Below are positions 49,308 through 60,255 of a stretch of 64,000 nt of DNA, piece after piece (position 1 is the stretch's first letter; every line of letters starts with the position of its first letter). The DNA lies in assembly GCF_016545825.1 (NCBI RefSeq), contig NC_052621.1, positions 16,852,910 to 16,916,909 on the forward strand. Direction: 5' to 3'. The notes below the pieces were generated by a model that was given only the letters and a program-made list of their open reading frames with translations, was not told the origin of the DNA and searched no databases. Origin of the DNA: Eucalyptus grandis. Lineage: Eukaryota > Streptophyta > Magnoliopsida > Myrtales > Myrtaceae. The position numbers and the translations under genes were made by a program.

Positions 49308-52051
49308 ATGGCCGTTCACGTTCTGCTGCTTCTTGTGGCCTTCACGCTGCTCAGTGCATGCACTGCTTTATTGAAGTGGAATGACGTGAAGTACCGGAGG
49401 AAGAAAGGGTTGCCTCCGGGCACGATGGGCTGGCCCTTGTTTGGCGAGACCACAGAGTTCCTGAAACAGGGCCCAAACTTCATGAAAAACCAGAGAGCAA
49501 GGTCACTTCACCCACTTTCTCTGCATTGCTGTATTTCATTTCTGTAGAAAGAAGATTTATTCTTGTGATTTCCCTGACTACATTTTTGTTGGTGGAATGT
49601 GCTTCATCCTTTCCTGTTTTTTTTCTTGAGGGTGTGGCTCTTGTCACTTCAATAGCTGCAGACTTCGCAATTTTTCTATGAATGTTTCCTCCTTTTTTTC
49701 CCTTTTTGGGGTTCGGTATGGCGTAGCCACTGGTCCACCTCTCGGGGCTAAGTCTAAAGGCAAACTATACAAACTCGGCCTCTGTTGCCTGCGCAGGACT
49801 CGAACCTGGGTATAGCTACCAAACGGCCCTCCTGAGTTCTCTGTAAAATGTAACTGTGAAGAAGAGAAGATTTTCTGATGTCTGAAACAGTTCATTTTTC
49901 TCCTCTTTTTTCAGTGACCCTACTAAAAATTTGGTCTGAGGTGCTTGATCTTTTTTATACTGTTGTAGGTATGGGAGTTTGTACAAGTCCCACATTCTCG
50001 GGTGCCCGACAGTTGTGTCCATGGACCCAGAGCTCAACAGGTTCATCCTCATGAACGAAGCGAAAGGCCTGGTGCCCGGTTACCCGCAGTCCATGCTCGA
50101 CATATTGGGCAAGAGCAACATCGCCGCCGTCCACGGGTCCGCCCACCGGCACATGAGAGGGGCATTGCTCGCCCTGGTCAGCCCCGCCATGATCAGGGAT
50201 CATCTCTTGCCCAAGATAGATGAGTTCATGAGATCCCACCTCAGCAACTGGGCTGATCATCACACCATCGACATTCAGGAGAAGACCAAACAGGTATAGA
50301 GCATCATATATGATACTATTGATTCATCTAGTTTTTTACGCTTATAGTGTACAGTCAGTGATCTTGTTCCGTCTTCTTTTCTTCAATTCAGATGGCATTT
50401 CTATCATCTCTAAAGCAAATTGCTGGTATCGAATCGGGCGTAAAAGTTAAGGCATTCACGGATGAATTTTTCAAGTTGGTCCTAGGAACTCTGTCCCTGC
50501 CCATTGATTTTCCCGGCACAAATTATCGCTGCGGGTTTCAGGCAAGACCCCCTATTTAGGTCCATTTTGATAGAAAGGAAGAGTTCAAACAGAATTTTCC
50601 CGATGTCAATCGACTTGAACTTTCGTTTTTTTTTTCCTGCATTTTTTAGGCAAGGAAGAATATTGTCAGCTTGTTGAGGCAACTAATGGAGGAGAGAAGG
50701 GCTTCGCGAGAAACCCACCAAGACATGCTTGGCTTTTTGATGAGAGAAGATGAAAATAGATATAAGTTGACGGATGAAGAGATAATAGACCAGACAATTG
50801 CCGTTTTGTACTCTGGGTATGAAACTGTCTCAACAACAACCATGATGACCATCAAGTACCTGCATGATCACCCAAGGGTGCTTCAAGAACTGAGGGTCAG
50901 TCTTCCTTTTCGGTGCTTGCTTCCGAATACGCTTGTTCATTTCTTTTCAGTTGCTTGAAAATCTGACTCGGCTTCAAAATCCGGCAGAGAGAACATTTGG
51001 CGATCAGAGGGTCCAAAGAGCCTGAAGATCCAATTGACTGGAACGATGTCAAATCAATGCCGTTCACACGTGCAGTAAGACGCAATGCAACATAATCTCG
51101 TCTAGGAAACAATCATTATGTGATACAAATGAAAACAGGAGTCTTGACTAACTGTGCATGCTCTACTTTTTCTTATGCAGGTGATCCTTGAAACGTCCAG
51201 ATTGGCCACTGTTGTAAATGGGGTGTTGAGGAAAACAACTCGGGATGTGGAACTCAGTGGTAAAATTTCATCTAATTCCCAGAGTGCCCAAAATTTTTAT
51301 TTAAGATAGTTTCAGCCATAACTCTTACAATTGAACATTTCTTTAAAAGATCAACTTCATATGAACCTGTGATGATGCAACCGTTTAATATATGTTTTGA
51401 GATTCATTTGACTAAACAAAGAACTTGGGAACTATTAAAAAAACAACAGCTGCACAGCTGCTGAGGATGCGCTTTGAGTGTTATAACAACAACAGAAGCA
51501 AATGATGATTGGAAGTTGTTGATGTCTCTCTCTATGCAGGTTTTACAATTCCAAAGGGATGGAGAATATATGTTTACACGAGGGAGATAAACTACGACCC
51601 TCATTTGTATGAAGAGCCCCTCGCTTTCAATCCATGGAGATGGATGGTTCGTGTTGATCGGATCAGAACCCCTGGTTCAACATCTCTTGCTTTTATTCGC
51701 ATGAAGATTGTTGACCCTGATATTTTCAATTCTTTACTCAGGACCGAAGCATGGAATCTCAAAACTACTTCTTACTATTTGGCGGAGGCACAAGGCACTG
51801 TCCCGGAAAGGAACTTGGGATTGCCGAGATTTCTACATTTCTTCACTACTTTGTAACTAGATACAGGTAAACGATACACCGTCAATGCATTTATTAGCGA
51901 CGCTAGAGATGATTGACTTGGCTGACATGCGAATGAATGAAACTTAATTCATTTCCTGTGCAGATGGGAAGAAGTTGGAGGAGAGAAACTGATGAAATTC
52001 CCGAGAGTTCAAGCACCAACTGGATTGCACATTAGAGTCAGATCTTACTGA
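49308..52051 (+). CDS. CYP85A: Brassinosteroid C-6 oxidase, cytochrome P450 85A, copy 2
   Basis: Same gene and role as copy 1. Exons: 49308-49501, 49969-50293, 50392-50541, 50650-50895, 50988-51074, 51181-51259, 51540-51646, 51742-51866, 51964-52051. The lengths equal those of copy 1 exactly, giving 1401 bases and 466 aa with all splice borders kept, including the GC donor of intron 3 (CAG|GCAAGA). The I-helix SGYETVST, ETSR, FNPWRW and FGGGTRHCPG are unchanged. By eye the coding parts differ at 11 bases: 3 silent and 8 coding for seven changed residues (A to V in exon 3; K to R and A to S in exon 5; I to T in exon 8; A to Q, N to T and F to L in the last exon). Intron 1 has a 4-base loss at the acceptor, which is still TAG. 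Confidence 0.95.
49705..49828 (-). mobile_element. SINE-like insert in intron 1 of CYP85A copy 2
   Basis: Same insert as in copy 1, with the B box at 49796-49806 (reverse). A short piece (about 20 bases around CTACTAGGCCGATAAC) is missing here. Confidence 0.45.
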
Positions 52052-54150
52052 GCTTTTTCCTAAGAGGGTCGATATGTAAAATGGAACACATTCGTGAATA
52101 ACTGGATCTCTAGTTAGCATATACCGGATATGAATTGACCGGTGATCAACCGACCATTGCCTGCTTATTGTGTGACCTTGATTTGCACTTTAATGATAGT
52201 TTCGTATAAGTTAGGAACACGTGCAATTGTGCACGTGAGATTCACGTGAGATGGGTGATGCTATGAGCGAATCAGGAATCTGGAAATGACGCAATCGCGC
52301 ATGTTAGACTTGTCCCTGTAGTTCAGTTTTGGGAGAAAAGCACATGGAGAGGTTAATTTCTTGAAGAAAGAAAGTTTGGGCTTGATTTTTTGTCCGCTGC
52401 CGCCCCTAGAAAGCCGGTAAAGAAAAACCGAATAGACTCTGAATCCACAAGCAGACCGGCTATATTCAGGCCGAGACATTCATGCAAGCACAAATCCACA
52501 AAACTTCTTTCTCTTGCATCGTTCATCTAGTTGAGCATACATCATGCCCGACAAAACCTTTCGATTTTCCAAGAAAATGGAATGGTTTACCTTGAAACAT
52601 ACCTGGTCCAAGGTTGGATTTTCCTGTCGTGTTTACCCCAGCAAGATACGGGTACTGCGCCTCCGTGTGAACGGGCAAGAGGAAAAACCGTAGTGCTGGA
52701 ATTTTCTGCAAGGGCCTCGTTCCCGCTAAACCGTCCCCGACTTGTGTTCTCAGATTGAATCCATGGAACGTGAAATCAACCCCACTGAGCGGCGATTCCA
52801 AAAGTTCTAGAAACCGGCCTAGAACCATGCTAATAGCTTGTTTAATGGTTTTCCAGGGAGTTGGGATGCTCACCTACCACTTGTACAGTTTGCCTACAAT
52901 AATAGCTTTAAGGCCAGTATTAGTATGGCTCCCTTTGGTCTCGCCTGAATTACATCCATCCCTAGGATGACCTTGAGAAAGGCCTTTCAAAAACTCTTTT
53001 CTTTCTCTCACTAAAGAATGGATTTCCCATACAAGAAAACAAGGGACAAGTCTAGTGAGACAGGTGACTCTTGCCGATGCGAAAGCTATGATTCCAGCTT
53101 CTTTTGGATATTGAAGAGACTTTAAAAGTCCCTACCTATATATAGTTCTTCCTGCAATCCACTATCGACGAAAAGATGATTTAAACATTCTATAGAATGA
53201 GATATACAAGAGGAAAATCTACTCAAAAGCCACCCCCTTAAAGGATGCAACCAAATTCCCCATAGAAGGAAAGTGATTTTTGTTCCAGGTAGCTTAGATC
53301 AAAAGCACTCAGTTTGGATCAGGTTTGCTTTTGATTGATGGATTTTCGTCTACGAGGATTTAGAGAACCTTGAACCAAACATTTCACTGGCGGAACGTGA
53401 ACGTGCCCATCAAACCGCACCATATACACCGCCACAATTAGACTAGCTGGGCTTGTAGTAAATCGATACTTTTTCAAAAGGTAACACAATCCAGATTGAG
53501 CGTACAGTAAAATTGGGTGGAAATTAACGGTACTCACTAGTCACCGCAACCAGTCATTGAGTACTTAAACAAGAAAGGCAATCGGACAAGCCCATTTTAT
53601 TGTAGTTAAATCATTTGCAGAATCTTGACTACCTCTTCATTATCAACGCATGGTAATTGTAGCTTGATGATGTCCCAAGGAAACATTTCAAGATACCAAG
53701 CCAATCCTTTCCAGCTTCCATCAAGTTCCTAACCTACTGCCGAAACATTGGGCATCGTCATCTCAGAAATTTCAGGACCTGGCCCCCAAGGATATGCCTA
53801 CAGAAGAAAGTAAATACCAAAAAAAAAAAAAAAAAAAAGAGGCAAGTACTTGATGGAAGCCGAAACAGAGGCTAAGCAAACAATTTCATATGCACATTCT
53901 TAAGCGTGAAAAAGCTTCACTTGGCCAAAGAGCATGGTTTAAATTACACAGCCATGGAGCTAAGGCAGGTAATAAATCAACGGAAAGTTCTAGACTTTAT
54001 GTCACGTTACAAGAATAAATGACAATATAGGCCACAAAGAAAGGGCATTCCTCCATTGGAGCCAGCCTAGCAAAACCCGAGATCAAAATTTAGGACGACT
54101 GCAAATTGAATAGAATTTAAGCCCAAGTTAGACACTCTATTTAGTCAATA
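52052..54150. other. Region between CYP85A copy 2 and its TRM1 fragment
   Basis: Copy of 40853-42905 with small indels, including an A run at 53820-53838 and an added TTCACGTGAG word near 52242. No gene is supported. Confidence 0.5.
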
Positions 54151-55559
54151 TCATGAAACTAAGGTGCGATCATCAGTCTTTCGACGCTTAGCTTCACCTT
54201 GAGCCTCTTCATCATCATCGTGGTCATCATGCTTGAGAGATCCATTTACCGCCTCCGGACCCAAGAGAGAAATGCTGGTGATTTGATGACCTGCTCTCAG
54301 CCTTGGACCCCAATGCCTTTCAGGGTTTGGAAGGAAGCGCGCAACCTTCTTGGCTTGTGCCTTGCTCAGAGATGCGACAGCTCGAGCAAAATTTGCCTGC
54401 TCCAAACAAAACTTTTAGCTAAAAGAACCACTACAGACAATTAATACCTCTTACGAGTGAGTGGCGTGTTTGCCAAGACCGTGCACCCGCACGGATCATA
54501 TAATATTTTCATAGCATAAGTGAGGGAATCGTATAAGGTGTCATGTATGTAAAAGAAAAACAAACAGAAGAAGAAAAGGAACAGCTGTAAGAGGAGAAAC
54601 GCACTTGGAAAGCCGGTTCCTTGGCCAGTATCACACTTCCAGGCTGATCTGAAGGTTGTTCTTTGACGGGATGACTTTTAACCTACATAGAAAACACAAC
54701 AAAAATGCTATGAACTTGTTTTTTTATGACAATGGAATGTGACAGAACATCTGCAAATACCACAAACATCCATGGGGCATCTATCATCATCCAGTTTGTA
54801 GCTCAAGAAAAATCAGGAGAGTCCTTACCCAGCATCGCATGATGTCCCAAATAACGTCCATGGGGGCATCTGTCTTCAACCCCAATGGATTCACATGAGT
54901 TCCAGAGATTCTATATCCGGCATTAATAACAGCAGAACGGAAGATAACTGCCGATGGTGAGGTGCATTTTAGGGTGGCACAGAGATTGTGCAAACTTAAA
55001 AATAAAGAATATCGGGCATTTCCTGCGAACACCATATCCTCCAAGAGTTAACACATTATGTGACATCCTGATTTTCAGATTTTGATTTCAATTGGATAAA
55101 TCGGGCATTTCATCAACGTGACTATATGACCCCACTCAGGAGATAACTGGCCTATCTGGTGAAGCCATTAAGAGATTTTAAATGTAATAGACTTGAGAAT
55201 TTGACCAGGAATTGATTGCTCAACCATGCTAGTCTGCAAAGGTCATTACGGCACAATTAAAAATCGATCAAAGACCGGAGATAGATCGATTCAACTGTGA
55301 TGGTGATCAAGTGTGAGTGATTCCACCTAGGGGTGAGCGTGGTTCCCGGGTAGAACCGAAAACCGAAGAATCGAACCGGAGGTTTGGTTTCGGTTCCTGG
55401 TTCTAAAGGGACCAGTTTCGATTCCTGGTTTTCCTTTTCTAGGAACCGGAACCGGCACTAGGAACCGGAACCAGTCCAATTAGGGCTCAAAAAACCCCAA
55501 ATCAAAATTCACTTTCACTTCCACACGACACTTTTCACTCATAGTTCTCTCTTTGCCCA

Positions 55560-56330
55560 TTTGGTCTCCGCCTCTGCTCGTCACCACTGCCGACCGCCCT
55601 CAACGCCACCGCCGCTAACCTCTGCTCAAGGCCACCTCCGCTCACCCTCGACGGCACCGCGGCTGACCTCGGCTCGCCACTTGCCCTCGATGCCACCGTC
55701 GCTCGCCCTCAACGCCACCGCTACTCACCCTTGACGCCACCGCTCGCTGACCCATGCTTGAGGCCATCTCCGCGGCGAACCTCTAGCTCACCGCTCACCC
55801 TCGACGCCACTGTTGCTCGCCCTCGACGCCACCACTGCTTACCCTCGATGCCATCGCTTGCTGACCCCTGCTCGTGGCCACCTCCGCTCGCCCTCGCGCC
55901 ACCACGGCTAACCTCTAGCTCGCCACTTGCCCTCAATGCCACCATCGCTTGCCCTCGACGCCACCATCGCTTGCCCTCAATGCCACCGTCGCTCACCCTC
56001 GACACCAACACTCGCTGACCCCTACTCGAGGCAACCTCCTCTCACCTTCGACGGCACCGCTGCTAACCTCTAGCTCGCTGCTTGCCTTGACGCCACCATC
56101 ACTCGCCCTCGACACCACCGCCGCTCACCCTCGACGCGACCACTCGCTAACCCCTGCTCAAGGCCACCTCCGCTCACCCTTGACGCCACCGCCGCTCACC
56201 CTCAATGCCACCGCTGACCTTTGCTCGGCGAGCCACCAGTGACCTCTGCTCAATGCCACTGCTGACCTCTGCTCAATGCCACCGCTGACCTCTGCTCAAT
56301 GCCACCGCTGACCTCTTCTTGTGAGTGTTC
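55560..56330. repeat. Degenerate GACGCCACC / CTCGCCCTC repeat block
   Basis: Many imperfect units made of CGCTCGCCCTCGACGCCACC-type words follow each other, with larger units starting at CTGACC-CTGCTC words every 100-170 bases. Frames on both strands are open only because of the repeats, so I do not call genes here. Confidence 0.75.
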
Positions 56331-56559
56331 TCTCTCTGTTTTGATTATTTATGCTCTTGTTTGTGTTCTAGTGGGTCTTTGAAGCTACCTTCACAAGAGG
56401 ACAAGTAAATCCAGTCCAAGGAATGGTATTTGTCATGCTATGTGTCTGAACTATTTAATTCCGTGTAATTCTTTGTTTGTCCCTATAGACATGTATCCCA
56501 TATTCACGCCTGTTTATTTTCTCTAATGTCATAAAGCAATGTATTTGACAAAATGGCAG

Positions 56560-57498
56560 GATTCAATTCCAAAAGGTGTTGACGAGTGTAATGTGTGCCA
56601 CCATAGATATGGTGTCTGCATAAAGGTGAACTTATATTTATGATTTTATGAACTCTGTGTTCATTATAAGTAGATGAAGCTAAGTCTTGCTCTTATGCCT
56701 GTAGTGCAATTATGGTCACTGTCATAGCACGTTTCATCCATCATGTACTCGAACTACTGGATTGTTCATGAGTGTAAAAACAGTTGGTGGCAAGTTGCAG
56801 CACCGGGCTTATTGTGGAAAGCACAATGTAGAGCAGAAGGCAAAGGGTGTCTTGCATATTGCATGTGCATTTATTAAGTCAATTCTGGAGATCATAGATA
56901 TTGAGTTGTGTATCTCATGTCTTCATATATCTTTTGTATTCTAAAATATTGGACAGGCTGAATCGCAAAAGTATGGAATTGAAGAGCTAAAGAGCATCAA
57001 GCAAATCTGGGTACAGTTATATTTACGTTGATCTTGATGCATGGCCTAATTTTGTGTACTTAGCAAATCAGAGCACCGCTTAAATTTCGGAAAAGTGTAG
57101 CAAGTGGACGTACGGGTAAAGTTTTCAAAAGCCAGAAGAAGGCATATGAAGTTTAGTACGTGTTATCAAGCTTTCTTTCTGCAAACTTGTTATCATTCAC
57201 TTTTCTCGGCCAGTTAACTATTAAATAATATTATATAATCATGTATTATGAAGATATGGGTTTTGACTGTGCTTGATTTTTTTACCTCTGACTAACATCT
57301 TGCTTGTTATGCCAAGTCATGGCTGATTTTCTCTTGCATATGATGAATATGTGACTATGCTATTCATTCGCGTTATATGTATGTTTGCTGTTTATGTTGT
57401 CGATCAGATTACTGAACTTCACTCAATGCTTTTTGCAAGTTGAATTGGAAAGGTTGCGGCTTCTTTGTGAGAGAACCATTAAACGTGAAAAAGTGAAG
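56560..57498 (+). pseudogene. Captured fragment of a PHD-finger (ePHD) protein gene
   Basis: Four exon pieces with introns: 56560-56625 (DSIPKGVDECNVCHHRYGVC), 56705-56845 (CNYGHCHSTFHPSCTRTTG to HRAYCGKHNVEQKAK), about 56957-57010 (AESQKYGIEELKSIKQI) and 57440-57498 (VELERLRLLCERTIKREKVK). Together they match the extended-PHD part and following helix of plant PHD-finger family proteins of the At1g77800 kind: CxxC, C, C, C, HxxC, then H and YCxKH. No start, no stop logic and no other domain are present. The donor after the second piece reads GG, not GT. The kept introns show capture from DNA, not from RNA. Confidence 0.75.
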
Positions 57499-57562
57499 GT
57501 AAGCCAAGCAATAACATAATGTCTGTTTTAAGTTGTGCTCATCATTAAAAACACATGACTTC

Positions 57563-57680
57563 AGTATTGACGAGTGTAATGTGTGCCACCATAGATATGG
57601 TGTCTGCATAAAGGTGAATTCGCACGTTTCATCCATCATGTGCTCGAACTACTGGATTGTTCATGAGTGTAAAAATAATT
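57563..57680 (+). repeat. Second, shorter copy of the captured exons
   Basis: TTGACGAGTGTAATGTGTGC (57566) repeats 56578, and CACGTTTCATCCATCATG (57622) repeats 56728. The intron between them is gone in this copy, so the element has an internal rearranged duplication. Confidence 0.85.
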
Positions 57681-59979
57681 TGTTTATTATTGCTTCTAAA
57701 ATGATGTTTGCTGTTTGTGTTATATTCTCTTTGATGAATGACAAGTTTGTTTATTGTTGCTGCATTCATTTCCATTTTTTAAACTAAAAAGACAAAAAAA
57801 AAAAAAAAAAACTTGTTGGAACCTGGAATTGGCCCCGGAACTTGTGATAAGGTAGGTTCCAGGTTTTTGGTTCTGACAGGTAGATTCCAGGTTCCAAAAA
57901 ATGAGGAACCTATACCCGAGATAGGTTCCAGATTCCAAAAAATGAGGAACCCGTACCCGAGGGTAGGTTCCAGGTTCCAAGCGAAACCTGTAAGGAACCG
58001 GAAACCACTCACCCTTAATTCCACCTAATTGCAAAATTCTCGTCAATCGACACTAAACCGATTTTCTGTCATTTTGACTACCATGTATCCGTATTTAAAA
58101 CCTCAATATTTTCACGACCACCGAGAGTTGCCAATGTGTTAAATGAGTTCATTATGGTTAAAAGAAAATCGACCACGGTTCATTGTACCAAACATTCCTA
58201 AAAGCTACCTAGTAAGTAAGGTTACAATAAAAGCACGTTTGATTGAAAATAACCGCGAATTTGAATTCGATTTCAGAAATTGAAAGTTCTATCATGTCAG
58301 TCATTCTAGAAACGCCGACTCACCTTTTGAGAAAATTCCAGCAAGCTCATGATTTTTATGGACAAATCGTTGCGAATGATTCGGAAAATGAACGGAAACT
58401 CGAATTGGCCGATTTGAAGAGACTTTTAACATCTGGTGTAAGCAAATCGGTGAATGAAAGTTGTTTGGGCTTTTTCTAATTCAAATTGGACGTCAACTGA
58501 ATTTATTTGTTTAGAAATCGAATTCCGAAAAGAAAATGAATTAACCAAAAAGTATTGAATCCAAGCTATTTTTTTTATTTATTTGGGCTTTGCTTTTATT
58601 TTTTCCCTTGTACGTGTTCCCCGAACCAATTGCCCCCTTTGCAGCAAATTTTCCTCTCTTTTTATTAATTTCTTCACGTTCATTCCCTTTTTACCGATTC
58701 TTTCTTCTTCGCGAGAAAATATTCCCATGTGCCGCCACATCATCTGCAGACCTAGTGCGACATACCAATGAAATTTGATCTTGTGACTTGGGACCCGCTA
58801 AAGAAAAGGAAGGGGCTGGTCTTCTTGAAGACCCGCGCGGTGTTAGTATCTGAGTGGTTTGTGCGCCCACCATCATGCGTGGCGACGTTTTTCCTTCTTC
58901 CCTTATCCTTTTTTCTTTTCTCTCACGTCTCTCGCACGCTTCGCTCTCTCCCCCTCCGCACGTTTCTTTTCTTCAGCCGACAACTCCCCTACATTCTTAT
59001 ATCTTCTCTTCTCTCTGTATGCGACCAAGCCGCCAGCTGCCCCCAATTTCCCATTCGGTCTACTGTTGACCCACGAAGGCCGAAGCTGTTTCTTTTGCCG
59101 TTTTGTTGACCACCGACTCCTCCACGAAACGGCTCCATTTCGCTTTCTCTTCCAGCAGCCAAGGCAGCCCGAATTTGTCCCTTGCGGTGCTCCTCAAGTC
59201 CAGCTCAGCTCAGCACCAATCAAGCAGCCCTCCCCGCATCCAGTTTGGCCACATCTCAGCCCCGAACCGAGCCGAGGTCAGCCCGTTTGGACCGACTAGC
59301 AAGGCCAGCAACGCAAGAGCAGAAAGCCCAGCCCCACCGTGGGTTTGCGGGGCTGATTTCGGGCCCATCCCGACCCTTGTTTCCGGGACCGCTTTGGAGA
59401 GGATTGACCTTTGTCGCGTGCTCGTCATTTTGACCAGAGCTGATTTTAATCTAGGTGAGTTTAGCTCACTAATACTTGCTGAGTTTTGCTAATTATGCTT
59501 AAGGGTTAATTAGTGATTATTAATTAATTATGATACATGTTAGGTAATTTGATTGTGCAATTAGCAAATAGACATGCTACTATTTATTGCATCGCAGGAT
59601 TTTTCCCGACCCTTATCACGCTTCAATTAGGCATTACAGGCCTAAATTGGATTTTTAGTATTTATTTATTAATTTTCGAAATTAATTAATTAATTAATTT
59701 TCGGAAATTAAGCAGAGATAGCCGACGACCGAAATTTTATGTTGATCGTCGTCGTGCAATCCGTTTATTTATTTGGGCTCTACGTTGTGCTGAATTGAAT
59801 TGATCGCGCAAATTGAGGAATTATTCCGAAATTGATTGAAATTGAGTAAAATTGAGCAATTGATTGGTAGATGACCGAATATGGTTATTTAGCATTAATA
59901 ATGCCTTGATGAGTTGTAAAGTTGAGAGAATCGTGAGATTGAACTGGGAATACTCTTAGCTGAAACCGATCAGGTACGA

Positions 59980-60255
59980 AATATAGACATACGTGGTTCG
60001 GTGATAAGGAAATCACTGGTGAAAACAGCGCCTTAAAGAACGCACGAGTACTGTCTATTACCTGCATTAGTATAGACATATGTAGTTTGGTGATAAGGAA
60101 ATCACTGATGAAAACGCGTCTTAAAGAACGCACGAGTGCTATCTACTACATGCATCATTATGGACATACATGGTTCGGTGATTAAGGATATTACTGGTGA
60201 AAATGGCGCCTTAAAAAACACACGAGTGCTATCCATTACATACGTCACTTCGGCG
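59980..60255. repeat. Tandem repeat of about 89 bp x 3 in the LTR-like element
   Basis: Units start near 59983, 60071 and 60160 at ATAGACATACGTGGTTCGGT-like words and contain AAATCACTGGTGAAAA and AACGCACGAGTGCT. They are imperfect. Confidence 0.75.

Larger units (their letters stand above)
55328..58017. mobile_element. hAT-type non-autonomous element with captured host exons
   Basis: The ends TAGGGGTGAGCGTGGTTCCC and (inverse of right end) TAAGGGTGAGTGGTTTCCGG form terminal inverted repeats. A perfect 8-bp target duplication ATTCCACC lies at 55320-55327 and 58018-58025, the hAT length. Both ends carry many GGAACC/GGTTCC subterminal words. The inside has a GC-rich repeat block (55560-56330) and pieces of a PHD-finger gene with introns (56560-57498), but no transposase. 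Confidence 0.88.

Noticed and set aside
55721..56242. Frames of 95-97 codons on both strands in the GACGCCACC repeat block
   Set aside because: Open only because the repeat unit has no stop in these frames. No conserved domain.
58859..59492. Ser/Pro-rich frames inside the LTR-like element
   Set aside because: CT-rich LTR leader sequence gives several overlapping frames; no gag or other domain is visible.
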